The notes: generated by a model from the sequence alone, not told the origin. A stretch of 64,000 bases of DNA from an uncultured Acetatifactor sp. (GCA_947588705.1 CANPYT010000005.1:1-64000), one strand, 5' to 3'. Shown: positions 15,752-24,019, counted from the first letter of the stretch. A program made the numbers and translations.

Positions 15752-18427
15752 ATGGAGAGAGAGCGGACGGATCAGGAAAGTTTTCTTTATAATGAGGAAG
15801 GAACGGAACGGGGAGAGCCTGTGAGGGAACTGCCGGACGGTGAAGTCCGGGTCTCCGTCAGGAATCTGGTGGAGTTTATCCTCCGGCACGGGGATATAGA
15901 TAACCGGAACCAGGCGGCGCCGGATGATGCCATGCAGGAGGGCGGCAGGATCCACCGGGCGATCCAGCGCCGGGCGGGGGCAGAGTATCAGGCCGAAGTG
16001 CCCCTGAAATATACGGCGCCGACGGAGAAGTATGTCCTGACCGTGGAAGGGCGGGCCGACGGGATCATAACCAGGGAAGGGAAGACGATCGTTGATGAGA
16101 TCAAAGGCACCTACCGGGAGCTGGCCAGGCTGCGGGCCCCGAAAGCGCTGCATCTGGCGCAGGCCAAGTGCTATGCCTATATGTATGCCCTGAAGCAGGG
16201 GCTGACGGAGATCCAGGTACGGCTCACCTATTGCTGTATTCCCACGGAGGAACTGAAATACTTCTATCAGGATTACACTTTCCGGGAGCTGGAGGGCTGG
16301 TTTCAGGAGCTGGTCCGCTCTTATCGCAAGTGGTCGGACTATGCGTGGGAATGGTGGGCTATCCGGCAGCGCTCCATCCAGGGCCTGGAATTTCCCTTTC
16401 CCTATCGGGAGGGGCAGCGGGAGCTGGCGGCCAACGTGTACCGAACGATCTACCATGGGAAAAAGCTGTTCCTGGAGGCGCCGACCGGCGTCGGGAAAAC
16501 TATCTCCACCATCTATCCCGCCGTTCAGGCTATGGGGAAGGGGATGGGAGAGAAGCTCTTCTACCTGACGGCCAAGACGATCACGCGGACAGTGGCGGAA
16601 AACACCCTGGAACTGCTGCGGCAGCGGGGGCTCCATATGAAGAGCGTGGTCCTCACTGCCAAGGAGAAGATCTGCTTTATGGAGGAGACAGAGTGCAACC
16701 CGGAATACTGCCCTTATGCCAGGGGGCATTATGACCGGATCAATGATGCCATGTATGACCTTCTGACCAGCCAGGAAAGTTTCAGCCGGGAACAGATCGA
16801 AAACTACGCACGGCGCTACCAGGTCTGTCCCTTTGAACTTTGTCTGGACATGAGCCTGTACGCGGACGCGGTGATCGGCGACTACAATTATCTGTTTGAT
16901 CCCCATGTATGTTTGAAGCGCTTTTTTGGAGAGGGAACAGGGGGCAATTATGTCTTTTTGATCGACGAGGCGCATAATCTCCTGGAGAGGGGCCGGGAGA
17001 TGTACAGCGCGTCGCTCCGGAAAGAGCAGTTCCTTGAACTGCGCAGGGAAATAAAACAGACACTTATGTCAGAAAAAGAGAAAAGCACAGAAAATAAAGG
17101 GGTTTCAGGACAAATGACACTGGATGCGACATTGTTTTCGACGAGCGTGTCGCAGAAGGATGAGGTTCCTCCTGAGGAGGATGAGGCTATTGACCAGTCC
17201 GGTACCGACCCTTCCCGGGCGGGAAAACCCGGAAGGGGAAAGCGCAGGCAGGGGGGCGGCAGCGTACTTGTCCGGGAGGGGTACGGAGACAGGATGGCCA
17301 GTCAGCTTGAGCGGTGCAACCGGGAGCTGCTGGCGCTGAAGCGGGAGTGTGACGGATGCCGCCTGGTGGACAGCATCGATCCCTTTGTGCAGGCGCTGAC
17401 GCGGCTTCGCGCAACCCTGGATGACTATCTGGCCGAGCGGGAGGAGCCGCTGCCGCTGCGGGAGCCTCTGGTGGACCTCTTTTTTGACATCAGCCATTTT
17501 CTGGAGATCTATGAGCTGTTGGATGACAATTATGTGAAATATGCCCAGCTGGAGGAGGACGGCGCTTTTCTGCTGAAGCTGTTCTGCATGGATCCCCGGA
17601 AGAACCTGAAGAACTGCCTGGACCGGGGCAGGAGCGCTATTTTGTTTTCCGCGACCTTCCTGCCCATCCAGTATTATAAAAAGCTTCTGGGCGGGGAGCC
17701 GGAGGATTACGAGGTGTACGCCAGGTCCGTGTTCGACCCGGCCCGCAGGGCTTTGTTTATCGCCAGTGACGTGACCAGCAAGTATACCAGGCGCTCGGAG
17801 GAAGAGTACGACAGCATCACCCGCTATGTGGAGGAGATCGTCAAGAATCGCCATGGAAATTATATGGTGTTCTGCCCCTCTTATTCCTTTCTCCGGACTA
17901 TCTACGAAAAATATGTGGAGAACTACGGCGGGGATGGCCGGGAATGTATCCTGCAGAGCGAGTCCATGCGGGAGGCGGAGCGGGAGGAATTCCTGGACCG
18001 GTTCCGGGGAGGCGGCGGGCCGGAGCAAGGGGCCGAAGACCGGGTGCTGATCGGGTTTTGCGTGCTGGGAGGGATCTTTGGGGAGGGGATCGACCTGAAG
18101 AAGGACAGCCTGATCGGGGCCATCATCGTAGGCACCGGCATCCCCCAGGTGTGCTTTGAGCGGGAGATATTGAAGGAGCATTTTGACGGGGAGGGGGAGA
18201 ACGGTTTTGACTATGCCTACCGCTATCCCGGTATCAACAAGGTGCTGCAGGCGGCCGGCCGGGTGATCCGCACGGTGGAAGACGTGGGGATCATCGCCCT
18301 GCTGGATGAACGTTTCCTGCAATACGCCTATCGGAAACTGTTCCCGCGGGAGTGGGAGGGGTTTGAGACGGTCACGCTGGAGACGGTTGCCCGGCGGGTG
18401 GAGCGTTTCTGGGATTCCTGGCTTTGA
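15752..18427 (+). CDS. XPD/DinG-like ATP-dependent DNA helicase with N-terminal PD-(D/E)XK nuclease-like domain
   Basis: 891 residues. The N-terminal 200 residues look like a RecB-type nuclease: RIHRAIQRR, then GRADGI and DEIKGTYREL (about 99-122), which supply the Asp and Glu-x-Lys residues of the PD-(D/E)XK core. A superfamily 2 helicase follows, with Walker A EAPTGVGKT (about 243-251), four cysteines spaced like the XPD iron-sulphur cluster (CFMEETECNPEYC and QVCPFELC, about 308-365), DEAH Walker B (about 402), and a C-terminal motor with AAGRVIRT. A charged low-complexity insert occupies about 440-510. The likely role is repair or recombination, unwinding 5'-3' by family analogy. The start has GGAAGAGGAA upstream. 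GC content is high. Confidence 0.88.
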   Translation: MERERTDQESFLYNEEGTERGEPVRELPDGEVRVSVRNLVEFILRHGDIDNRNQAAPDDAMQEGGRIHRAIQRRAGAEYQAEVPLKYTAPTEKYVLTVEGRADGIITREGKTIVDEIKGTYRELARLRAPKALHLAQAKCYAYMYALKQGLTEIQVRLTYCCIPTEELKYFYQDYTFRELEGWFQELVRSYRKWSDYAWEWWAIRQRSIQGLEFPFPYREGQRELAANVYRTIYHGKKLFLEAPTGVGKTISTIYPAVQAMGKGMGEKLFYLTAKTITRTVAENTLELLRQRGLHMKSVVLTAKEKICFMEETECNPEYCPYARGHYDRINDAMYDLLTSQESFSREQIENYARRYQVCPFELCLDMSLYADAVIGDYNYLFDPHVCLKRFFGEGTGGNYVFLIDEAHNLLERGREMYSASLRKEQFLELRREIKQTLMSEKEKSTENKGVSGQMTLDATLFSTSVSQKDEVPPEEDEAIDQSGTDPSRAGKPGRGKRRQGGGSVLVREGYGDRMASQLERCNRELLALKRECDGCRLVDSIDPFVQALTRLRATLDDYLAEREEPLPLREPLVDLFFDISHFLEIYELLDDNYVKYAQLEEDGAFLLKLFCMDPRKNLKNCLDRGRSAILFSATFLPIQYYKKLLGGEPEDYEVYARSVFDPARRALFIASDVTSKYTRRSEEEYDSITRYVEEIVKNRHGNYMVFCPSYSFLRTIYEKYVENYGGDGRECILQSESMREAEREEFLDRFRGGGGPEQGAEDRVLIGFCVLGGIFGEGIDLKKDSLIGAIIVGTGIPQVCFEREILKEHFDGEGENGFDYAYRYPGINKVLQAAGRVIRTVEDVGIIALLDERFLQYAYRKLFPREWEGFETVTLETVARRVERFWDSWL

Positions 18428-18459
18428 GGGAAAATCGTGCTTGCACGAATTTTCCCTCA
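18425..18459. terminator. Hairpin after the helicase gene
   Basis: TGAGGGAAAATCGTGC (18425-18440) is mirrored by GCACGAATTTTCCCTCA (18443-18459) with a TT loop and one bulged A. The helicase stop codon forms its base. There is no T-run after the stem, so termination efficiency is uncertain, but the AT-rich stem may stall transcription. Confidence 0.6.
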
Positions 18460-18848
18460 TGTCTGGCGGCTGAGGGAGCGCCGTTTGATGAGCTTATGGG
18501 CAAAGGCAGGCGCGAAGCGCCGAAAAGCGCGGCAGCGCGGCTTCGGGAATGGCGCGGGCTGGACGGTTACAAAATGAACTGTCACGAAATGAATAAGAGA
18601 TTTCACAAAAAAGATGGAAATGACATCAAAAAAATGGTAAAATGACAGATGTGTACATGTGGATAACTCTGTGGATTTGGTGGATTTTTCAGGGTTGTCT
18701 GGCAAAAAAACGACAGGAGTATCTTTTGGCGGAGAGGGGCGGTTCCCTGCAGGCCAACATGCAGGGAACCGGACCGGTCAACAAATGAGGCCATTTGAGA
18801 AGTTACAGGAAGGCCGCCCGGAGCGGCAGAAAGTGAGGAAGTTGAGTT
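18460..18848. other. Long intergenic region upstream of the GH13 gene
   Basis: There is no credible gene. The first part is GC-rich with small inverted repeats (GGCGC-GAA-GCGCC near 18510). A tract with TAAAAT at 18638-18643 might hold a -10, but no -35 is convincing. The notable feature is the perfect hairpin at 18740-18771, listed separately. Confidence 0.4.
18740..18771. repeat. Perfect 11-bp hairpin in the GH13 leader
   Basis: CGGTTCCCTGC (18740-18750) and GCAGGGAACCG (18761-18771) are exact complements around the 10-base loop AGGCCAACAT. No T-run follows, and the gene starts 78 bases later, so it is more likely a leader structure, an RNA-stability element or a decayed attenuator than a terminator. 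Confidence 0.7.
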
Positions 18849-20162
18849 ATGTGGGCTTACGAAAGTGTGTTTTATCAGATCTACCCCCTGGGGATGTGCG
18901 GGGCGCCTTTTGAAAATGACGGGATCCTGGAGCATCGGATCCTGAAAGTGCTGGACTGGATCCCTCATATGGTAAAGCTTGGGATAAACGCCGTGTATTT
19001 TTCCCCTCTGTTTGAGTCGGATACCCACGGCTACAATACCAGGGATTACCGGCGGCTGGATGTGCGCCTGGGGATCAACGAGGACTTTAAGCAGGTGTGC
19101 GACGCCCTGCACGAGAATGGGATCCGGGTGGTGCTGGACGGCGTATTTAACCATGTGGGCAGAGGGTTTGGCCCTTTTCAGGATGTGGTCAGAAACCGGG
19201 AGCGATCTCCCTATGTGGGCTGGTTCCACCGCATTGAGTTCTGCGGCAACTCCAATTACGGCGACGGCCTCTGGTATGAGGGCTGGGAGGGCAATTACGA
19301 CCTGGTGAAGCTGAACCTGCATAATGAAGAAGTGATCCAGTACCTGTTTGAGAGCGTGAAAGGATGGGTGGAGGAATTTGGCATAGACGGGCTGCGCCTT
19401 GACGTGGCTTACTGCCTGGATGAGAACTTCCTGTGCCGCCTGCGTCAGTTTACCCAGGGGCTGAAGGAAGATTTCTTCCTGCTTGGGGAGATGCTCCACG
19501 GCGATTACAACCGTCTGATGAACGACCGGATGCTGCACTCCGCCACCAACTATGAGTGCTATAAGGGGCTGTACAGCAGCTTTAACAGCATGAACATGTT
19601 TGAGATCGTCCACTCCCTGCTGCGGCAGTTCGGGCCGGAAAACTGGACGCTGTATAAAGGAAAGCACCTGTTATCCTTTGTGGATAACCACGATGTGACC
19701 CGGGTGGCCAGCATTCTTGGAAACGAGAGGCATCTGCCTCTGATCTATGCGCTGGCGTTCGGTATGCCCGGCATTCCCTGTATCTATTACGGGAGCGAGT
19801 GGGGCGAGAAGGGGGAGAAACGGCAGGGAGACCCTGCGCTGCGGCCCAGTTTCGAGGCTCCCCTTTGGAACGGGCTGACCGATTGGATCAGTGCGCTGGC
19901 GAAGGCAAAGAAAAAGTCCGAGGCGCTGAATTACGGCAGCTTCCGCTCGGTCCTCCTGACCAATAGGCAGTGTATTTTTGAACGGAAGGCCGAGGGGGAG
20001 CGGGTGCTGGTCGCTATCAACGCGGACGGGGAGGATTATGTAGCCCATTTCGATGCGGGCTGCGGCACGGCGGTGGATCTGATCACCGGGGAAGCCCACG
20101 ATTTTGGCGGCGGGTCTACCCTGCCGGCCTACAGCGCGTATTTCTGGAAGATGGAGAGGTAA
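18849..20162 (+). CDS. GH13 alpha-amylase family enzyme, cytoplasmic
   Basis: 437 residues without a signal peptide. The four GH13 motifs are present: DGVFNH (97-102), GLRLDVAY with nucleophile Asp185, LGEMLHG with acid/base Glu214, and FVDNHD with Asp282. The barrel starts almost at residue 1 (SVFYQIYPLG), so the N-terminal starch-binding domain of neopullulanase/cyclomaltodextrinase types is missing. The region resembles the cyclomaltodextrinase and amylosucrase-like cytoplasmic group that cuts imported malto-oligosaccharides. Exact specificity is uncertain. GAGGAAG precedes the ATG at 18849. Monocistronic, with hairpins on both sides. Confidence 0.88.
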   Translation: MWAYESVFYQIYPLGMCGAPFENDGILEHRILKVLDWIPHMVKLGINAVYFSPLFESDTHGYNTRDYRRLDVRLGINEDFKQVCDALHENGIRVVLDGVFNHVGRGFGPFQDVVRNRERSPYVGWFHRIEFCGNSNYGDGLWYEGWEGNYDLVKLNLHNEEVIQYLFESVKGWVEEFGIDGLRLDVAYCLDENFLCRLRQFTQGLKEDFFLLGEMLHGDYNRLMNDRMLHSATNYECYKGLYSSFNSMNMFEIVHSLLRQFGPENWTLYKGKHLLSFVDNHDVTRVASILGNERHLPLIYALAFGMPGIPCIYYGSEWGEKGEKRQGDPALRPSFEAPLWNGLTDWISALAKAKKKSEALNYGSFRSVLLTNRQCIFERKAEGERVLVAINADGEDYVAHFDAGCGTAVDLITGEAHDFGGGSTLPAYSAYFWKMER

Positions 20163-20185
20163 GGGCCAGGCTCTTACGGAAAGAA

Positions 20186-20239
20186 TGTAAAAGGAAAACG
20201 GCAAAAGCGTCTGCGGACATTTTGCCGTTTTCTTTTACA
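20186..20239. terminator. Strong bidirectional terminator after the GH13 gene
   Basis: TGTAAAAGGAAAACGGCAAAA (20186-20206, 21 bases) pairs with the complementary T-rich arm at 20220-20239 with a single bulge. The AT-rich outer stem supplies A- and T-runs in both directions. Confidence 0.85.
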
Positions 20240-20246
20240 TAGGGTA

Positions 20247-20275
20247 TTGACATATAATATTATATGCGATATAGT
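20247..20275 (+). promoter_or_regulatory. Promoter of the padR operon
   Basis: TTGACA at 20247-20252 and TATAGT at 20270-20275 with 17-base spacing, in a very AT-rich stretch. Confidence 0.78.
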
Positions 20276-20321
20276 ATGTACATCAAGCAATATTATACAG
20301 CATATATCATATATGAAAAAT

Positions 20322-20344
20322 AATACTATATGATATATAGTATT
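20322..20344. promoter_or_regulatory. Palindromic operator upstream of padR
   Basis: AATACTATAT (20322-20331) and ATATAGTATT (20335-20344) form a perfect dyad around GAT. It lies between the promoter and the padR RBS, as expected for autorepression by a PadR regulator; related TATA-rich dyads (TATATCATATA around 20302) lie just upstream. Confidence 0.7.
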
Positions 20345-20375
20345 GCGGGATTTGCAAGAACAGGAGGAGCAACGA

Positions 20376-20747
20376 ATGATTTTTAACACAGGTGCAGCCC
20401 TTCTGGATGCCATAGTGCTTGCCGTCGTGTCCAAGGAACCGGAAGGGACCTATGGGTACAAGATCACCCAGGAGGTCCGTCAGGTGATCGAGCTGTCGGA
20501 ATCCACGCTGTATCCCGTGCTGCGCAGGCTGCAGAAAGACGAATGTCTTGAGGTCTACGATATGGAATGCGCAGGCAGGAACCGCCGGTATTACAAGGTC
20601 ACCAGCAGGGGATGGGCGCAGCTTCAGCTCTACGAGAGTGAATGGCGGCAGTATTCGGAAAAGATCACGGGCCTGTTTGAGGGCAGGCGGGATCTTACGG
20701 CTGCGATAAAAGAGGGAAAGGACAGCACGGAGTGCGGGGAAGGGTGA
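20376..20747 (+). CDS. PadR-family transcriptional regulator
   Basis: 123 residues with the PadR winged helix: LLDAIVLAVVSKEPEGTYGYKITQEV, ESTLYPVLRRLQKDECLEVYD, and RRYYKVTSRGWAQL. Members usually repress their own operon, here with DUF1700 and DUF4097 partners, a common Firmicutes arrangement that responds to envelope or phenolic stress. GGAGG (20363-20367) supports ATG 20376. It ends 1 base before the next gene. A C-terminal acidic tail (EGKDSTECGEG) is unremarkable. Confidence 0.93.
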   Translation: MIFNTGAALLDAIVLAVVSKEPEGTYGYKITQEVRQVIELSESTLYPVLRRLQKDECLEVYDMECAGRNRRYYKVTSRGWAQLQLYESEWRQYSEKITGLFEGRRDLTAAIKEGKDSTECGEG

Positions 20748-20748
20748 C

Positions 20749-21444
20749 ATGAACAGAATCGATTTTATGAAACAACTGGAGAGTCTGCTTCAAAACGTCT
20801 CGCCCACGGAGCGGGAGGAAGCGCTGCAGTATTACAATGATTATTTTGACGATGCGGGCGTGGAGAACGAAAAGGAAGTCATCGAAGCGCTGGGGAATCC
20901 GGCCAGGGTGGCGGAAAATATCAAGCGGGAGATCCAGGGGAACGGTGAGACCAGCGCCAGGGCCTCCGACAGGGCTTTGGTAGAATACGGAAAGACGGGG
21001 CAGTCTCAGGGCGCGGGTGTTCCGCCGGCATCTTCCGGCAGTGGAGGAAAAGAATCCGGTATGCCGACCTGGGCGGTGGTATTGCTGGTGGTGCTGCTGA
21101 TAGGCGCCTCTCCTGTCCTCCTGGGGCTTGCGGCCGGGGCGGTGGGTGTGATCGTCGGCATCCTGGCATCCTGGTTTGCCATGATCTTTGGATTTGGAGT
21201 GGCGGCGCTGGCTTTGCTGTTTTTGTTGTTTGTCTTGCTGATCGTGGGCGCCATGTGTATTCCGGCGGACCCGCTGACAGGGATAGGGATCATGGGATGC
21301 GGGCTGGCGTGCGGCGGTTTCGGGATCCTCTTTATGATGCTGGCGGTGGCCATGGGGGGTATCGTGACACCGGCCATATGTAAAGGGATCGCAGGTCTTT
21401 TCCGGAAGAAAAAAGCTGAGGGGAAGGAGAAGGAGAGAGTATGA
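20749..21444 (+). CDS. DUF1700 (HAAS-domain) membrane protein
   Basis: 231 residues. The first 65 residues are the helical HAAS/DUF1700 module (FMKQLESLLQNVSPTEREEALQYYNDYFDDAG and VIEALGNPARVAENI). A Ser/Gly/Ala linker follows, then four to five strongly hydrophobic, glycine-rich membrane segments. The family sits in PadR operons and is thought to sense or transmit at the membrane; its biochemical role is not established. Overlaps the next gene by 4 bases. Confidence 0.88.
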   Translation: MNRIDFMKQLESLLQNVSPTEREEALQYYNDYFDDAGVENEKEVIEALGNPARVAENIKREIQGNGETSARASDRALVEYGKTGQSQGAGVPPASSGSGGKESGMPTWAVVLLVVLLIGASPVLLGLAAGAVGVIVGILASWFAMIFGFGVAALALLFLLFVLLIVGAMCIPADPLTGIGIMGCGLACGGFGILFMMLAVAMGGIVTPAICKGIAGLFRKKKAEGKEKERV

Positions 21445-22361
21445 AGAAATTCATGAAGGTGTGCGCCGTGACGGCGGCGGTCATGCTTGGGGTCGGAATT
21501 GTGCTGGCCTTTACGGCAGGACTGATGAGGGGGCGCGACGTGGTGGCCAGGGTGGTGGACTCTGTCACAGATGGCCGTTTGCATGTGAATCTCTGGGATC
21601 AGGGAGACTGGGGTATCTATTTTGATGACGGCCAGACGGCCGATGACAAGCCGGCCGGGGGGGAAGATCTGTCACAGTATCTGGTGGACGGCGAGGTGAG
21701 CCGGATGGAGATCGAGCTTGGGGGATATTGGCTCGAGATCGTGCCCTCTTCAGATGGTTCCTTTTATCTTACCTCGGATTATATGGACAAAATACAGTGC
21801 CAGGTAAAAAACAATACTCTTCATGTAAAGGCAGTGCGTTCCGGCATTGAGGTCGGCGGGAGTGCGCGTGACCGGAAGATCGCTCTCCATGTTCCGAAAG
21901 ACAAACTCTTTGAAGATGTGGAAATAGAGCTGGGGGCGGGCCTGGTGGAAATAAAAGACCTGAACGTGGGGGAGATCTCCCTGAATGTAGGCGCGGGGAT
22001 GATCACGGCGGATGCCATCACCGCCAGGGAGCTGGAGGCCAGCGTGGGAGCGGGCGAGATCCTGCTGAATGACATAGAGACGGAAGAATTGAGCGTGGAA
22101 GTTGGCATGGGCGAATGTGTCGCCAGCTGTGCCGTTGGGAGAAGCGCCGACCTGGAATGTTCCATGGGAAATCTGGAATTGACCCTGGAGGGCAGTGAGA
22201 AGGATTTCAATTATAAGCTGGAGGTGTCAGCCGGGAGCGTGGACGTGGGGGAGAGCAGTTACAGCGGGCTGGCCGGCGAGAGGACGATCCGGAACGGGGC
22301 GGCAAAGAATGTGGAAGCGGAATGTTCCATGGGAGATATCACGATCCGGTTTACAGAATAA
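21441..22361 (+). CDS. DUF4097 beta-helix-like surface protein
   Basis: 306 residues: an N-terminal membrane anchor (about 7-30), then a repetitive beta-strand domain with alternating VxxELGAGLVEIKDLNVG / ISLNVGAGMITADAI / LEASVGAGEILLNDI units, typical of DUF4097. The repeats should stack as a solenoid on the outer face of the membrane. Translation is coupled to the DUF1700 gene by ATGA overlap. In this operon type it is believed to act with DUF1700 and PadR in envelope stress sensing (inference from conserved context). Confidence 0.85.
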   Translation: MKKFMKVCAVTAAVMLGVGIVLAFTAGLMRGRDVVARVVDSVTDGRLHVNLWDQGDWGIYFDDGQTADDKPAGGEDLSQYLVDGEVSRMEIELGGYWLEIVPSSDGSFYLTSDYMDKIQCQVKNNTLHVKAVRSGIEVGGSARDRKIALHVPKDKLFEDVEIELGAGLVEIKDLNVGEISLNVGAGMITADAITARELEASVGAGEILLNDIETEELSVEVGMGECVASCAVGRSADLECSMGNLELTLEGSEKDFNYKLEVSAGSVDVGESSYSGLAGERTIRNGAAKNVEAECSMGDITIRFTE

Positions 22362-22410
22362 AGGTTTATAGAATAAAGGTGTACAGAATAAAATTTACAG
22401 AATAAAAGGT
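22350..22410 (+). repeat. Four tandem copies of a 15-bp AT-rich unit after the DUF4097 gene
   Basis: The unit TTTACAGAATAAAGG recurs as TTTACAGAATAAAGG, TTTATAGAATAAAGG, TGTACAGAATAAAA and TTTACAGAATAAAAGG. The first copy contains the last codons and stop of the DUF4097 gene, so the array grew from the 3' end of a coding sequence, probably by slippage. Confidence 0.8.
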
Positions 22411-22422
22411 AAAAGCGTTTAA

Positions 22423-22466
22423 AAGCCCTGCCTCCGAAGCCCGTACAGGATCCGGAGGCAGGGCTT
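22423..22466. terminator. Bidirectional terminator between convergent genes
   Basis: AAGCCCTGCCTCCG (22423-22436) and CGGAGGCAGGGCTT (22453-22466) are a perfect 14-bp stem, with TTTT in the minus direction and TTGTTT in the plus direction. Confidence 0.88.
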
Positions 22467-22487
22467 GTTTCCGGGCGGGGCCTGCGG

Positions 22488-23396
22488 TCAGGCCGCTTCC
22501 GGGAACAGGCCGGCTTTCCGCAGCGCCGGCCGCAGCGCCAGGTAGAGGATGGTGGATGCGATGACAGCCACCACCGCGTTGACGCCGGTGGTGATAGTGG
22601 CAAGTTTTGCCAGGGTGGAGGCGATATCCTGGGGCACACCCAGAAGGTACGTCTTGTAAAAATAGCCCACGATGGGGTCCGCTATCACGTTGAAGCCCAT
22701 GCCGCACAGGCTGGCGGCTATGGTGGCACCGGCCACATACTTTGCGGAGTGGTCCCGGCTCAGCTTTAGTATCTTATGGGCGACGAGGCCGACGATCAGG
22801 CCGATCAGCAGTTTCAGAAGGAAGGTTTTTGGGGCGCTGGTCACATAGGAAGTGGTCAGGTCCCCGATGGTCATCCCGACGGCGCCTGCAAGCCCGCCCC
22901 AGTAACCGCCAAGCAGCAGGGCGGCCAGTACGCAGAATACATTCCCGAAATGGAAAGAAGTCTTTTCGGGGCCCACGGGAATGTCGATCTTAAAGAAAGC
23001 GAAGCCGATGTAGCAAAGCGCCGCCAGAAGTCCGGCCATGGCCAGGTGGCGGACATCCCTTTTCGGGGAGCTGTACACGCCGGATACGGCGTTGTAGATC
23101 CCTTTTCCAGTCAGCATGACCGCAAAAAACAGCAGGGTGAGGCTGTAAGAATAGGGGCGCTCCTGGCTGAGCTTTTGGGAAGACAGGGTATCGGACAAGG
23201 CTTTCAGCTCTTCCAGGTCTCCCTCCGCAGTGCCGTCCTCCACAGCACTGATCTGGGCCTTTACCTCATTTAGTTCGCTGCCCGTTTCCACAGAGGCACG
23301 GTAGCTGGTGTTGTGGGTCGTGATGGTGAGGATCACTGCCGCGGCCAGCAGGACCGCGCCCACCAGAAGCAGGCCGTAGCTTTTTTTCTTTTCCAT
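22488..23396 (-). CDS. ECF transporter S component with N-terminal extracytoplasmic extension
   Basis: 302 residues. The C-terminal 190 residues are an S component of energy-coupling-factor vitamin transporters: RHLAMAGLLAALCYIGFAFFKIDIPVGPEKTSFHFGNVFCVLAALLLGG, given here in part, then GLAGAVGMTIGDL. The first 100 residues add a membrane segment, a short coiled-coil-like extracytoplasmic stretch (ELNEVKAQISAVEDG and on) and a second membrane segment, which is unusual for S components. The substrate is not evident. The A and T components are not nearby, so it must share the group II ECF module. ATG at 23394-23396 has AGGAGG upstream on the minus strand. Confidence 0.85.
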   Translation of the reverse strand: MEKKKSYGLLLVGAVLLAAAVILTITTHNTSYRASVETGSELNEVKAQISAVEDGTAEGDLEELKALSDTLSSQKLSQERPYSYSLTLLFFAVMLTGKGIYNAVSGVYSSPKRDVRHLAMAGLLAALCYIGFAFFKIDIPVGPEKTSFHFGNVFCVLAALLLGGYWGGLAGAVGMTIGDLTTSYVTSAPKTFLLKLLIGLIVGLVAHKILKLSRDHSAKYVAGATIAASLCGMGFNVIADPIVGYFYKTYLLGVPQDIASTLAKLATITTGVNAVVAVIASTILYLALRPALRKAGLFPEAA

Positions 23397-23412
23397 AATA
23401 AATATCCTCCTC

Positions 23413-23432
23413 TTTTTGCCGTTCCGACGGCA
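23413..23432 (-). other. Hairpin in the leader of the ECF S-component gene
   Basis: On the minus strand TGCCGT pairs with ACGGCA around CGGA, flanked by A-rich sequence, and ends just before the AGGAGG of the S-component gene. It could be the expression-platform hairpin of a leader, but no aptamer of a known riboswitch class was recognised upstream. Confidence 0.4.
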
Positions 23433-24019
23433 TTTTTGTTTTCGGTATCCGGATGGTCCGCGCATGTCATATCGCTGCGATACTGACAGTTTATAGAAAA
23501 CGTGGATCGATTAAAAGTGCCAGAATAAAACTTTTTTACCATGCCAGTTTGAACCTCGCATCGATTCAGCCTTTGCCGTATTCAGCCCGGTAGTGTCGAT
23601 GTCCTACCGGCAGACCGCCTCTGCACGTCGGCACTAAAGCGCCAAAGGACAGGCGCTTGCGAGGTGCTTTCGAGCAGGCACGTCTTATGTGCCATGGGTC
23701 CGGTTACGTGCGGAGCAACCTTCCGAAGGTCCTGCAGCAACCTGCCAAAGGTTCGGCAGCAACCTGCAGAAGGTTCTGCAGCTAGCGGAAGCGCGTCTGT
23801 CGGGAGAACAGCGGCAGGGCCGGGCATGACTTGCAAGAGAAAGGCTGAACTGATACATTGTGGCGTAACAGAAGCCAGGGTTCTTTCACGAAGAAAAATT
23901 GAAGGCTGAAAAAGTATAGGACTTTTGGAGTGGTTCCTATATATGACTAAAGGGTACATCGGGAATATGCGGCTTATTTGGTGCTTCATGAAAGGACCCT
24001 GGCCGAAAAAGATAATATG
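23433..24019. other. Non-coding stretch with inverted and tandem repeats upstream of the Abi gene
   Basis: No gene with support. It contains hairpins AAGCGCC/GGCGCTT (23637-23658) and TATAGGA/TCCTATA (23915-23941), and a 22-bp tandem repeat at 23714-23782. Short open frames here are made of repeats and have no usable RBS. The AT content rises to the right as the accessory segment begins. Confidence 0.5.
23714..23782. repeat. Three tandem 22-bp repeats, each with an internal dyad
   Basis: Copies start at 23714, 23736 and 23758 and follow the pattern AGCAACCT-N4/5-AAGGT-N5-GC, with a partial fourth AGC. Each copy contains AACCT and AGGTT arms able to form a small stem. Period and copy number are too small, and copies too contiguous, for a CRISPR array. 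Confidence 0.75.

Noticed and set aside
18424-18645. 73-codon frame after the helicase gene
   Set aside because: It starts in the helicase stop codon, runs through the terminator-like hairpin and has no RBS.
23397-23600. Riboswitch for the ECF S-component gene
   Set aside because: A hairpin precedes the RBS, but none of the known vitamin aptamer cores (TPP, FMN, cobalamin, THF, preQ1) was recognisable.
23714-23782. CRISPR array
   Set aside because: The units are contiguous 22-bp tandem copies without spacers, and there are no cas genes.
23664-23909. 81-codon plus-strand frame over the 22-bp repeats
   Set aside because: The sequence is derived from the repeats, has no RBS and resembles nothing known.
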